Shown here: positions 18,489-27,793 of the stretch, piece after piece
Layout: each line of letters begins with the position of its first letter
How positions within the stretch are numbered: the first letter of the stretch is position 1
DNA from: Aliivibrio salmonicida LFI1238
Lineage (GTDB): Bacteria; Pseudomonadota; Gammaproteobacteria; Enterobacterales; Vibrionaceae
NCBI RefSeq assembly: GCF_000196495.1
Contig: NC_011312.1
Location: 1,426,001 to 1,490,000, forward strand
Reading direction: 5' to 3'
DNA length: 64,000 bases
Notes under the pieces: generated by a model
What the model was told of the DNA's origin: nothing
Database searches by the model: none
The model's input: the letters and a program-made list of their open reading frames with translations, nothing else
Made by a program: the position numbers and the translations under genes

Positions 18489-19733
18489 ATGCGTATTTTA
18501 CATACTTCTGATTGGCACCTAGGTCAAAACTTCTTCACAAAAAGCCGCCGTAATGAACATCAAAAATTCATTGCTTGGTTACTTGAGCAAGTTCAAGAAA
18601 ATGTCATTAATGCCGTGATCATTGCAGGAGATGTGTTTGATACAGGCGCGCCACCAAGTTATGCCCGTGAAATGTACAATCAATTTGTGGTGGAGATGAA
18701 CAAAGTAAACTGCGAATTAATTGTTCTTGGCGGTAACCATGATTCGGTATCGACGTTAAATGAATCGAAGCAACTGTTAGCGCATTTAAACGCACGAGTA
18801 ATCGCGAATACCAATGAAGACTTATCAACTCAATTATTAACGCTGCCTAATTCAGATGGCACTGTGGGTGCAATTCTATGTGCAGTGCCTTTTATTCGCC
18901 CTCGTGACGTTGTCACTAGTGTGGCGGGGTCTTCTGGTGTAGAAAAGCAGCAAGCACTCGGCGAAGCCATTAAATCTCACTATCATCAGCTATACCAAAA
19001 AGCATTAGAATTGAGAGAAGAGTTAGCACTTGATGTGCCTATTATCGCAACAGGTCATTTAACCGCCCTAGGGGTTAAACAATCCGATTCTGTGCGTGAT
19101 ATTTATATTGGTACTTTGGATGGTTTTGCCGCTGATGGTTTTCCGCCTGCGGATTACATCGCGCTTGGTCATATTCACCGCCCTCAACTTGTGGCTAAAT
19201 CGGAACACATCCGTTATTCCGGCTCACCAATTCCATTGAGCTTTGATGAATTAAAATCGCAAAAACAAGTCGTAATGGTCGAGTTTGATAAAGATAAAGT
19301 GAGTCACATTACGCCAATTAATGTGCCGATATTTCAAGAAATGAAAGCATTGAAAGGCGATTTAGAGACCATTGAGCAAGAGCTAGCGCAATTTAAAGAG
19401 TGCGAAGAAACGACGTGGTTGTGCATTGAAGTCGAAGTTCAAGATTACTTGTCCGATCTACAGCAACGTATTCAAACATTAACTCAAGATTTGAATGTGG
19501 AAGTGCTGCAATTGCGTCGAGCGAGAAACCGCAACGAGCAAACACTGGCGCAAGAAAAAACAGAAACGCTAGCGGAGTTAACGCCTTTTGATGTATTTAC
19601 CAAACGTATTGAGCAAGAAATATTTGAGACAGAAAAAGAGCAGCAACGCGCAGAGCGAATGACAACCAAATTTAAACAGATTTTGTCAGAAGTAGAACAT
19701 AAAGATACTGATCCACAAGAAGGTGATGCATGA
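18489..19733 (+). CDS. sbcD: SbcD subunit of the SbcCD nuclease
   Basis: SbcD (Mre11 homologue) is the nuclease subunit of SbcCD, which cuts hairpins and processes blocked DNA ends. From ATG 18489 it is 414 residues, beginning MRILHTSDWHLGQ. The phosphoesterase motifs are complete: DWHLG, the GDVFDTG motif, GGNHDS, ATGHLT and ALGHIHRPQ. The C-terminal part (about 280-414) is a charged coiled region that would contact SbcC. The stop codon overlaps the sbcC start (ATGA), indicating translational coupling. Confidence 0.95.
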   Translation: MRILHTSDWHLGQNFFTKSRRNEHQKFIAWLLEQVQENVINAVIIAGDVFDTGAPPSYAREMYNQFVVEMNKVNCELIVLGGNHDSVSTLNESKQLLAHLNARVIANTNEDLSTQLLTLPNSDGTVGAILCAVPFIRPRDVVTSVAGSSGVEKQQALGEAIKSHYHQLYQKALELREELALDVPIIATGHLTALGVKQSDSVRDIYIGTLDGFAADGFPPADYIALGHIHRPQLVAKSEHIRYSGSPIPLSFDELKSQKQVVMVEFDKDKVSHITPINVPIFQEMKALKGDLETIEQELAQFKECEETTWLCIEVEVQDYLSDLQQRIQTLTQDLNVEVLQLRRARNRNEQTLAQEKTETLAELTPFDVFTKRIEQEIFETEKEQQRAERMTTKFKQILSEVEHKDTDPQEGDA

Positions 19734-22700
19734 GAATTTTAAGCCTAAGTTTTTCAAATTTAAACTCATTAAAAGGTGAGTGGAAAATTGATTTCTCAGC
19801 GTCGCCCTTTGCTGAAAATGGATTGTTTGCGATTACTGGCCCAACAGGTGCGGGTAAAACGACGATTTTAGATGCGATCTGTTTGGCGCTTTATCATAAG
19901 ACCCCTCGACTTGGTGGTATTTCAACCTCAAGCAATGAAATCATGACGCGTGGTACGGCGGAATGTTCAGCTGAAGTGGAATTTGAAGTGAAAGGTAAAG
20001 CGTATCGTGCGTTTTGGAGCCAACGTCGTTCTCGCGGCAAAGTGGATGGAAACTTACAAGCAGCGACGGTTGAGCTTGCAGAAGTCGATTCTGAAAAAGT
20101 ATTAGCAACGCAAGTCAAAAAGAAAGATGAGCTAATCAACTCGATTACGGGGTTAGATTTCTCTCGCTTTACAAAATCGATGATGCTTTCTCAAGGTCAG
20201 TTTGCGGCGTTTTTAAATGCTGATGCCAATGATCGTGCCGGTTTATTAGAAGAGTTAACGGGCACAGAGATCTACGGTCAGATCTCCGAAAAAGTGCATG
20301 AGCATTACAGTGCATCTAAGCAGAAGTTAGCAGAGCTTAAAGCCAAGGCTGAAGGTGTTGAGCTGCTTTCTGAAGAAGATAAGCAAGCATTAATCGACGA
20401 ACAAACTGAATTACAAACCAATCAAAAACAACAGCAAGCTCAAGTTGCAGAGTGGCAAACTCATTTAGAGTGGTGGATTTCTGATACTAAAAATCAACAA
20501 CAATGGCAACAAGCGAGCGAAAATAATCAACTCGCGTTGGATAAGCAAAAATCAGCAAGTATTCAACTGCACCGTTTAGCGCAAAGCGAGCCCGCGGAAA
20601 AATTGCGTACGCCATATCAACTATGGAAAGAAGCACAAACTCGCTTCGATAGTTTAGTAAAAGAACTAACTCTGACCGAGCAATTACATCAAAAAACGGC
20701 AGCTGAGAAAGTGGATCTTGGATCTACGGTTACGCAATTAAAACAACGGTTTGACAGAATTAAAGTTGAGAGTAAATCGTTAGAAGTATTGATTAATGAT
20801 TCAGTGCAACCGCTAGATACTGCGATTGAACAGTTAACTCAACAATCGCAAGAAAAGCAGCAACAGCTCACGCAAGTGAATACTCGTCTTCAAGATGGCA
20901 GTAATAAACAACAACGATTAGAGGCGTCATTAACAGAGTTAACGTCAAAATTAGCAGTACTAAATAGCTATGTGGAAACGCATCAATCAGATTTGAATTT
21001 AGAGCGTTATTTAGGTCAATGGAAGACGCAAGTTAGCTATATTTTACAACAAGATAAAGAAGTATCATCTTTAGTTGATAAAATAGAAAAAGCCAATAAA
21101 ATAGTCGCAACGTTACTTGAAAATGTCAGCCAAAAAGAAGCGGAATTAACGCAAGTTCAAAGCACATTAAATAATGAAACAGAAGTAACGAAAAACGCTG
21201 AACTCGTATTTAAACAGCAACAAGAAAAAGGCACTGAAACGGAGCTAACAGAGCAAATAAATGCTCTTAATACTCGTCATCATTACCGTGTAGAGTTGAA
21301 TCATACTAATAATGAGTTTTTACGTGCTGAAAAAGAGCAACAGACGTTAAGCGAAGCTCAAAAAGCGCAAAGTGAAACGATTCTAAAATTAGAAGCTCAG
21401 CGTGCTGATCTTGTTATTGCCTGTAAGCAGCAAGATCAACAAATCTTAGATTTAACGACGTTAATTGAGCAAGAAGATGATCTGGTTAAGTATCGTGCTC
21501 TATTAGAAAAAGATCATGATTGTCCATTGTGTGGTTCAACGCATCATCCGTTATTAGAAAAAGCGCAAACATTAGATATTAATGTAACGATACAACGTAA
21601 AAAAGCGGCAGAACAAAAGCGAGTTGAGATTGTAGAGCAAGGTCAATTGGTGCGTGAGAAGCTAGATTCATTAAAAGTAAAACAAGATCACACCCAAACT
21701 CAATTAACTCAATGGCAGCAAACGGCAAAAATGACCAAGCAACAATGGTCATCATTAATGGAAGTAACGCAACTCACTTTGGCGTTGGGAAATACCAATG
21801 GTATTACTCAGTTTATTACTGAATGTGAAGCGTCGTTACTCACGTTAAGTGAGCAGATAAAACAGTTACGCCAAGCCGATGAAAAGTGCCGAGTTCAACA
21901 AACTCAATTACAACAAGTTCAGCATCGTCTTGATACGTTAACTAAAGATCTTAATTACGATCGTCAATCACACCAAGTCGCAACTCAGCAACTGCAAGAT
22001 GACAATCAAAAATTAGTACAGTTACAACAACATCAAACAGAATTGAATCAGCAGTTAATCACAGAGATTGAGCAAACAGGGTTTACTGCCCCAGAGTTTA
22101 CTCAAATTCAATCGTGGTTTGTGCAAAAAGAGCAAGATTTACAGCAAATTCAGCAGCAAGTGAAAAATCGTCAAGCTTTGCTTCAGCAGCAGCAACAAGT
22201 ACAAAGTGACCAGGTTCATCTAGCAGAACAGTTAGAAGAGCTAAACTCCCAGCAGCAAGTGTCTCAAACTGAAGTGCAAAGATTGGCGAGTGAGTTGGAA
22301 CAACACCAGCAAAAGCGAGTTGAGTTATTTGGTACTCAAGAGATTAAAACCGCACGATCTGTAATGACAGATAAATTGTCGGTTTCTGAGAAAACGTATG
22401 ATGCAGAGCAGCAGAAGTTGCACGTTTTGGTGCAAGCGCTTGCGGCTTTAGATGGCAAACTAAATAGCCTTAAAGAGAATCATGTAAGCAGTGAAAAGCT
22501 ATCGATAGAGCGTTCTGATTTATGGAAAGAAGCTTTAGTGCAAAGCCCGTTTGAAACGCTTGAGTTATTCCAAGCGGCGTTGATTTCAGAAGAAGATCGT
22601 CAACAGCTACTCAGCTTAAAAACTGAAATACAACAAGCGATTGAGCGAACTGGCGCTTTGCTAGAGAGTGCACAGCAAGTCAAAGAACAACATTACCAAG

Positions 22701-23410
22701 AGCCCAAAGCCGTTGAGTGGCAATTAATGACAAAAGAAACCGTTGAGACTGAATTAGCCCAAGTGAAATTTCAATCTGAAACATTAGTGAAGCGCGAAGG
22801 TGAAATCGCCCAAGCGCTACGCTCAGACGGTGAACGTAAACTGAATCAAAAAAGCTTGTTTGATGAGATTGAATCGTATCAATTTGAGTACGATGATATT
22901 CAATATTTACACTCATTAATTGGTTCCCAGAAAGGGGATAAATTCCGTAAGTTCGCGCAAGGGTTAACACTAGAAAATTTAGTGTATTTGGCGAATAAGC
23001 AACTGACTCGATTGCACGGACGTTATGAATTAAAACGCAAAGCCAGTGATGGTCTTGAATTACAAGTACTCGATACATGGCAAGGGGATGTGGTTCGTGA
23101 TACCAAAACCTTGTCGGGTGGTGAGAGTTTCCTTGTAAGTTTGGCGTTAGCACTTGCACTTTCTGATTTAGTGAGCCATAAAACAAGTATCGATTCACTG
23201 TTCTTAGATGAAGGTTTTGGTACTCTGGACAGTGAAACGTTAGACATGGCGCTTGATGCGTTAGATAACTTAAACGCCTCAGGAAAAATGATAGGGGTGA
23301 TCAGTCATATTGAAGCGATGAAAGAGCGTATACCCGTTCAAATAAAAGTCACCAAACGCAGTGGATTAGGCGTGAGTGAACTAGAAAATCAGTATAAAAA
23401 AGTCAGTTAA
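19730..23410 (+). CDS. sbcC: SbcC subunit of the SbcCD nuclease
   Basis: SbcC (Rad50 homologue) is the ATPase of SbcCD. The 1226-residue protein has Walker A GPTGAGKTT at 37-45, long glutamine-rich coiled coils, a zinc hook (CPLCG) near residue 598, more coiled coil, and the ABC signature LSGGES near 1128 with Walker B SLFLDEGFGTLD near 1158. The hook is close to the middle, as expected for folding back of the arms. The unusually Gln-rich coils (runs such as QQQ) are a Vibrio-like style rather than damage. It overlaps sbcD by 4 bases. Confidence 0.95.
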   Translation: MRILSLSFSNLNSLKGEWKIDFSASPFAENGLFAITGPTGAGKTTILDAICLALYHKTPRLGGISTSSNEIMTRGTAECSAEVEFEVKGKAYRAFWSQRRSRGKVDGNLQAATVELAEVDSEKVLATQVKKKDELINSITGLDFSRFTKSMMLSQGQFAAFLNADANDRAGLLEELTGTEIYGQISEKVHEHYSASKQKLAELKAKAEGVELLSEEDKQALIDEQTELQTNQKQQQAQVAEWQTHLEWWISDTKNQQQWQQASENNQLALDKQKSASIQLHRLAQSEPAEKLRTPYQLWKEAQTRFDSLVKELTLTEQLHQKTAAEKVDLGSTVTQLKQRFDRIKVESKSLEVLINDSVQPLDTAIEQLTQQSQEKQQQLTQVNTRLQDGSNKQQRLEASLTELTSKLAVLNSYVETHQSDLNLERYLGQWKTQVSYILQQDKEVSSLVDKIEKANKIVATLLENVSQKEAELTQVQSTLNNETEVTKNAELVFKQQQEKGTETELTEQINALNTRHHYRVELNHTNNEFLRAEKEQQTLSEAQKAQSETILKLEAQRADLVIACKQQDQQILDLTTLIEQEDDLVKYRALLEKDHDCPLCGSTHHPLLEKAQTLDINVTIQRKKAAEQKRVEIVEQGQLVREKLDSLKVKQDHTQTQLTQWQQTAKMTKQQWSSLMEVTQLTLALGNTNGITQFITECEASLLTLSEQIKQLRQADEKCRVQQTQLQQVQHRLDTLTKDLNYDRQSHQVATQQLQDDNQKLVQLQQHQTELNQQLITEIEQTGFTAPEFTQIQSWFVQKEQDLQQIQQQVKNRQALLQQQQQVQSDQVHLAEQLEELNSQQQVSQTEVQRLASELEQHQQKRVELFGTQEIKTARSVMTDKLSVSEKTYDAEQQKLHVLVQALAALDGKLNSLKENHVSSEKLSIERSDLWKEALVQSPFETLELFQAALISEEDRQQLLSLKTEIQQAIERTGALLESAQQVKEQHYQEPKAVEWQLMTKETVETELAQVKFQSETLVKREGEIAQALRSDGERKLNQKSLFDEIESYQFEYDDIQYLHSLIGSQKGDKFRKFAQGLTLENLVYLANKQLTRLHGRYELKRKASDGLELQVLDTWQGDVVRDTKTLSGGESFLVSLALALALSDLVSHKTSIDSLFLDEGFGTLDSETLDMALDALDNLNASGKMIGVISHIEAMKERIPVQIKVTKRSGLGVSELENQYKKVS

Positions 23411-23466
23411 CTTGTTGCTCATAACATCATAATAAAAATGATAATACAGATTAAAAGGAAGTAATA

Positions 23467-23952
23467 ATGGGAAAGAACAAACGCGAAGTAACCTTACGTT
23501 TTCTTGCTGAACCTAGTGATGTGAATTTTGGCGGTAAAGTTCACGGTGGTGCCGTAATGAAATGGGTCGATTTAGCGGCCTATGCGTGTTCTGCCGGATG
23601 GAGTGGTAAATATTGCATTACCGCTTACGCTGGGGGAATTCGATTTGTTCAACCCATTCATGTGGGTAATCTTGTTGAGGTGACGGGTAAAGTTATTTAT
23701 ACCGGAAAATCATCAATGCACATTGCTATTGATGTGCAAGCCAGTGATCCAAAAGAATTAGAAAATAGATTAACGACTCACTGTATTGTCATTATGGTTG
23801 CCGTTGATGAACATGGAAAACCAACTGAAGTCACTGAATGGGTACCACAAACAGAAGAAGACATTAAATTACGTGAATCTGCAATTACATTAATGAATAT
23901 GAGAAAGCAGATTGGTGAAGAGATGGAAGCACATGTAAAATATTTGAAGTAA
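23467..23952 (+). CDS. Hotdog-fold acyl-CoA thioesterase
   Basis: This 161-residue protein shows the acyl-CoA hydrolase pattern of the YciA/cytosolic thioesterase group: NFGGKVHGGAVMKWVDLAA with the conserved Gly-His and Asp, then AGGIRFVQPIHVGNLVEV and VIYTGKSSMHI. It would hydrolyse acyl-CoA thioesters in the cytoplasm. An SD (AAGGAAG) lies 6 bases before ATG 23467. It stands 57 bases after sbcC and may be read from its own promoter. The chain-length preference is not deducible. Confidence 0.9.
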   Translation: MGKNKREVTLRFLAEPSDVNFGGKVHGGAVMKWVDLAAYACSAGWSGKYCITAYAGGIRFVQPIHVGNLVEVTGKVIYTGKSSMHIAIDVQASDPKELENRLTTHCIVIMVAVDEHGKPTEVTEWVPQTEEDIKLRESAITLMNMRKQIGEEMEAHVKYLK

Positions 23953-24137
23953 GCTAATTTCTTTGTGATTTACCGAGAGAATACTTCTAATGTTCTGATT
24001 AATAAGTGAACGTTATTTATTAAAAGTGTTGATCTACTTCAAAATTTACACATCATTTTGATTAATTTAGCATTGAAGTGTTGAATTTAATCTCGTGATA
24101 TTAGATAGTGTGTTTGTCCGGTTATGACCCCGAACAG
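23953..24137. other. AT-rich intergenic stretch
   Basis: Between the thioesterase stop and the remnant frame at 24138 I see no gene, repeat or clear terminator for the thioesterase gene. An IS91 insertion may have altered this junction. Confidence 0.4.
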
Positions 24138-24296
24138 TTACCAACTAGCCACATTCTGAGACGTGTGGCTTTTCTTTTTCTTCTCTTCCATTTCCTCTTT
24201 CTTATTGTTTACCCTCTCATTTAAGGTAAGGAATTTGAATGTTGCTGAGTTAGCATTGGCCCGTCTAAAAAAGCCAATTTCACCATCGCTGTTTTT
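24138..24296 (-). pseudogene. Possible C-terminal remnant of an unidentified gene
   Basis: On the minus strand a stop-free frame of 52 codons ends with TAA at 24140-24138 and is bounded upstream by TAA at 24299-24297. It reads protein-like: NSDGEIGFFRRANANSATF, then a charged helix with KKEEMEEKKKK, ending in QNVASW. There is no start codon or SD in place. It lies just beyond the 3' side of the IS91-type transposase gene, so it may be the tail of a gene cut by that insertion. The family is not recognised and a chance open frame is possible. The sequence encoding KSHTSQNVAS also forms a plus-strand hairpin followed by T-rich DNA. Confidence 0.35.
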
Positions 24297-24388
24297 TTAA
24301 AAGGTATCGAAAATATAATTATCGGGGATTTTATAACTGTTTTAGCCCTATTTCATGAGTTTTAGATACACTTATCCTACAAACCTTA

Positions 24389-25582
24389 TTATGCTGCCCT
24401 CAATTCTGACTGAACTATCGCATGGGTGACTAAATCATTGACCGAATTTCCGACTCGGAAATTCGTAAACACCAGACGACTTTCACATAAAATACATTCG
24501 TACGGATCTACTTTTACATATCCTTTTAACATTGCGGCATACCCTGGCATTTTCGGCTCAGCTTCTATTGTCATACCTAAAGCTGCATAAACTCTAGGCA
24601 GAGCTTCTCCACGACGACGCATTGATAAAAAACCGTAGTATCGGATCATCTTGAAATGTTTATCAGGATAGTGCTCTACTATCCGTCTTATCATCTCTTC
24701 TGGTGATAATGTTAGGCTGTCTGTTGTTCCTGTTCGATGGTCTAAATAATTAAACGTTATCATTCCGCCTTTGGCGTAATGACTTAAACGTGACGCTGAA
24801 ATTGGGGGCCGTTTTAAATACCGACCAAGATAGTTCATCGTCGGTTTTACATTATTTGTCTTTTTAGCAAAATGAAGCTTCCAACGACGATTATATTGAC
24901 TGCTTAAAAAGCGTGACCAATCCGTTTTATTACGGATATAGGGGCATTCTTCGCTTGATAAATCAAGCTCATAATAAGCCTTACCCAATAAACTGACGAT
25001 AGCCGCTCTCCAACAAGGCTCTGTCGTTTTCATTTGGAAGTAAATGGGTTTCCATAAACCGGTACGTTCACAAATTCCCCCACGAGTGACCGATAAATGT
25101 AAGTGCGTATTCCAATTCAGTTTTCGACCGTAAGTATGAAGAGCACAAAAGATACCGACATCTATTCCTTTATCTTTTGCCCATCCCAGCAGAATGTTTG
25201 CAGCACATTTGAATAATTTATTTAACAGCCAACGGTTATGACGAAAGATAGGCCATAGCGTGTTTGGAAGGGTAAAGGTGATGTGTTGATATTCGCATTC
25301 AGGGAAGACATGTTGTTGCTTTTGTATCCATCGCTCTGTGGCTTTCATGCCACAGCTACTGCACGCTCGAGATTTACAGGTTTGGTGAATATATTTGATA
25401 TGGGTACAGTCAGGGTTGCAACAATGATATTCGCGAGAGCCAAAAGCCGCTGTCCCACAGGACAGCATCTTTGTGACATTTTCAATCACGACCGCTCTTA
25501 GGTTAGCTTTGTTATTATGAAGAAATTTAAGCCAGTTATTTTGACTATTAAATAATTGTTTCAGGGGTTTATATGCGTGCAT
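24389..25582 (-). CDS. IS91-family transposase
   Basis: This 397-residue protein is the HUH-type rolling-circle transposase of an IS91-like element. The N-terminal zinc-binding region is clear (CCNPDC, then CKSRACSSCG, about 50-85). It is followed by the Y2-transposase core with the HUH-like LNWNTHLHLSVTRGG motif (about 165) and the tyrosine-bearing NYLGRYLKRPP segment (about 270). IS91 elements lack terminal inverted repeats and target duplications, so I cannot place the ends. They must lie between 24297 and about 25700; a GC hairpin (GCGCCGTAGGCGC) at 25649-25661 may belong to one end. The gene is full length. Confidence 0.9.
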   Translation of the reverse strand: MHAYKPLKQLFNSQNNWLKFLHNNKANLRAVVIENVTKMLSCGTAAFGSREYHCCNPDCTHIKYIHQTCKSRACSSCGMKATERWIQKQQHVFPECEYQHITFTLPNTLWPIFRHNRWLLNKLFKCAANILLGWAKDKGIDVGIFCALHTYGRKLNWNTHLHLSVTRGGICERTGLWKPIYFQMKTTEPCWRAAIVSLLGKAYYELDLSSEECPYIRNKTDWSRFLSSQYNRRWKLHFAKKTNNVKPTMNYLGRYLKRPPISASRLSHYAKGGMITFNYLDHRTGTTDSLTLSPEEMIRRIVEHYPDKHFKMIRYYGFLSMRRRGEALPRVYAALGMTIEAEPKMPGYAAMLKGYVKVDPYECILCESRLVFTNFRVGNSVNDLVTHAIVQSELRAA

Positions 25583-25849
25583 GGCGATAGGATAAACGAT
25601 TTATTGGCAACAATGGAAGAGGTTGAGTCCTTTTGATTTGCGCCGTAGGCGCCTATTGTTCTTAAATACCTTCTTAGCATTAATATAAAGTTGTCATTTT
25701 GTCGTCAAAAGACCATATGAAAAGTAATGATAATGTGAGTCTATTAATAATTGCAATCTGCTTAACTGTACCCCTCACTATTTATTAGACGAAAAATAAC
25801 TTACGGTATACTTAATTCTATTGTTGAAATTAGTTAGTGATCTCTGGTT
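25583..25849. other. Flank between IS91 transposase and the MATE remnant
   Basis: No gene is visible. The left part probably contains the element's 5' end, including the small GC hairpin at 25649-25661. The right part is AT-rich and should hold the old promoter of the MATE-family gene. No trace of the N-terminal half of the 24138-24296 frame is present. Confidence 0.4.
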
Positions 25850-26136
25850 ATGAAGAGTCAAAGTGCATCATTTTTCCGTCAAGTCATGACTCATTCAAGA
25901 GGTGACTTCTTTTATCGACTTATTATTATTGCTCTTCCTATCACATTACAAAGTATCCTTTTATCGAGTAAAAGCCTGACTGATGTTTTTATGCTTGGTC
26001 AACTCTCAGAAGCGGTGTTGTTAAGCGTTTTGATGTGAAATTCTGCTTGTATCAAGATGTGCTGACTCAGTGGTTTGCTTGTTTATACCGTTTGAAAAGT
26101 AAGAAATGGATAAATAATTTAGTTGAGGTGAACTAA
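25850..26136 (+). pseudogene. MATE-family efflux gene reduced to its two ends
   Basis: From ATG 25850 the frame gives about 54 residues typical of a MATE transporter N-terminus (FYRLIIIALPITLQSILLSS, then TDVFMLGQLSEA), then shifts and stops at 26038. In another frame, codons from about 26015 to the stop TAA 26134-26136 read QDVLTQWFACLYRLKSKKW and INNLVEVN, which look like the basic cytoplasmic tail of the same family. About 370 codons of a normal 450-residue protein are missing, so a single internal deletion with an out-of-frame junction near 26005-26020 is the simplest reading. The C-terminal assignment is by pattern only. Confidence 0.6.
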
Positions 26137-26280
26137 CTGCTGTAAAAGTAATCGTGTTAAGGGTTGCAATAGGAGACCTGTTATATAAAATGGCATGAGC
26201 TGCTAACTAAGTGGCTCCGATTAGTAAAGGAATTACTATACGGTTTATTTTAATGGAATGTGACTAATTAGGATGTACAC

Positions 26281-26445
26281 ATGATATTTCAAGCAACGAC
26301 AGGCCCTTTATTGGAGCCAACAGAAGGTTCACCACATTTTACTCGTACCAAATCCACGGTTGTTTTATCTTCGCGTTTTTTCTCGTCTCAACGTTTCGCT
26401 TTTCTCCTTCTCTCGTATTTTCGATTTCCTCGTTTTTATTCGTAA
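26281..26445 (+). CDS. Candidate Phe/Tyr-rich leader peptide upstream of tyrP
   Basis: ATG 26281 has a good SD (AGGA, 7 bases upstream) and opens a 54-codon frame ending TAA 26443-26445. The C-terminal 24 residues hold nine Phe/Tyr and end in SYFRFPRFYS, a Pro close to the stop. The DNA over this part (about 26360-26440) is pyrimidine-rich and poor in G, like a Rho-loading site. It lies 111 bases before a tyrosine permease gene. These traits resemble attenuation or TnaC-type leaders, but I know of no described match. A weak hairpin (CGCCT/AGGTG, then CTGTTTTG) follows at about 26470. The rest of 26137-26556 holds no other gene. Confidence 0.4.
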   Translation: MIFQATTGPLLEPTEGSPHFTRTKSTVVLSSRFFSSQRFAFLLLSYFRFPRFYS

Positions 26446-26556
26446 TCAATAAGCTTAATTTTAACGCTGTCGCCTAGTAAAGGTGCTGTTTTGTATGCGT
26501 TGAATTTATAAAAAATAAAATAAATTTACTCGAATTAAACATAGGAAATAAACACA

Positions 26557-27711
26557 ATGAATTTAAAATTAATTGGCAGCTCGCTTATTATTTCAGGTAC
26601 TGCGTTAGGCGCAGGCATGCTTGCTATACCTATGGTACTGGCTCAATTTGGGCTCTTGTGGGGAACAGCATTAATGCTGTTTATCTGTATCGGTACAACC
26701 TATGCGGCACTATTATTACTTGAAGCAAGTATTAATGTCGGCGGTGGGTTAGGAATGAACACGATTGCGCGTAAAACCTTAGGTAAAGGTGGGCAAGTTG
26801 TGACGAATGGTTTGCTGTATGCATTACTGATTTGTTTATTAATGGCGTACATCTTAGGGGCCGGTGATTTACTCAATAAACTTGTTCGTAGTATTGGGAT
26901 GGACTTGAGCCTTGTTCAAAGTCAAATTGCATTTACCTTAATTGCAGGGGCGATTGTTGCTTCAGGTACGGCGGTTATTGATAAACTGAACCGAGTTTTA
27001 TTTGCGGTGATGTTAGGTATGCTGCTATTGACGTTAGTTTTCTTAGTGCCTGGTATTTCTGCTGAAAATATGGTGCAAGTGTCTAATTCTAATATGCCCG
27101 ATCTCATTAAGACCAGCTCAATTATCTTCACCAGTTTTGGTTTTATGGTTGTGATCCCATCATTAGTTTCTTATAACCATGAAGCGACGCATAAGCAATT
27201 GAGAAATATGGTCATTGTTGGCTCTCTTATTCCGCTTGTGTGTTACTTAGTTTGGTTATATGCGGTTGTTGGTAATTTAACCTCTAAGCAATTAGTCGAG
27301 TTTTCTAATGTCTCTGAATTGATTTCGGTCTTCAGTGCAGAGCATGCTTTCATTAATGTAGTGTTGTCGAGCTTTACTGGTCTTGCTTTATTAACGTCAT
27401 TCTTAGGGGTGGCAATGGCTTTGTTTACTCAAAACCAAGATACTTTCAAGCAAAATAAAGTGATCACTTATGTGATTAGTTTTATCTTCCCATTAGCGGG
27501 TGCCATTTTAGCGGCAGATAAGTTCTTAGCCGTATTAAGTTATGCAGGGATCATCCTTGTGTTCCTTGCTGTCTTTGTTCCGTTAGCGATGGTTGTTAAA
27601 TTAAGACAGAAAGAAACGAACGAACAGGGATATAAAGCTGAGGGTGGAGTAGCAATGCTGGCATTCTCTTTTGCATTCGGTAGCTTCTTACTCGTTTCTC
27701 AAGTGTTATAA
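26557..27711 (+). CDS. tyrP: Tyrosine/aromatic amino acid permease, paralogue 1
   Basis: This 384-residue inner-membrane protein belongs to the aromatic amino acid permease family (HAAAP; TyrP, TnaB, Mtr). It starts MNLKLIGSSLIISGTALGAG, where the GTALGAGMLAIP motif is the first unwound helix of the transporter, and has about 11 membrane segments. It is a proton symporter most like TyrP. It is intact and ends FLLVSQVL. An adjacent paralogue follows after 82 bases in the same direction. The upstream candidate leader peptide suggests regulation by aromatic amino acid supply. Confidence 0.88.
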   Translation: MNLKLIGSSLIISGTALGAGMLAIPMVLAQFGLLWGTALMLFICIGTTYAALLLLEASINVGGGLGMNTIARKTLGKGGQVVTNGLLYALLICLLMAYILGAGDLLNKLVRSIGMDLSLVQSQIAFTLIAGAIVASGTAVIDKLNRVLFAVMLGMLLLTLVFLVPGISAENMVQVSNSNMPDLIKTSSIIFTSFGFMVVIPSLVSYNHEATHKQLRNMVIVGSLIPLVCYLVWLYAVVGNLTSKQLVEFSNVSELISVFSAEHAFINVVLSSFTGLALLTSFLGVAMALFTQNQDTFKQNKVITYVISFIFPLAGAILAADKFLAVLSYAGIILVFLAVFVPLAMVVKLRQKETNEQGYKAEGGVAMLAFSFAFGSFLLVSQVL

Positions 27712-27793
27712 CTCTTTTAATGCCCTAATCATGGTATTAGGGTATTCATTTATACTGTGACTGTTTTTCCATTTTATATATTAAGAATACACA

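Noticed and set aside
22680..23198. Long minus-strand open frame (172 codons) inside sbcC
   Set aside because: It lies antisense to the conserved SbcC C-terminal ATPase domain, has no SD and no recognisable family, so it is a shadow of codon usage.
24147..24175. Hairpin AGCCACA/TGTGGCT followed by T-rich DNA, considered as the terminator of a small RNA
   Set aside because: It may simply be part of the minus-strand remnant frame, and I could not recognise any sRNA body or promoter upstream.
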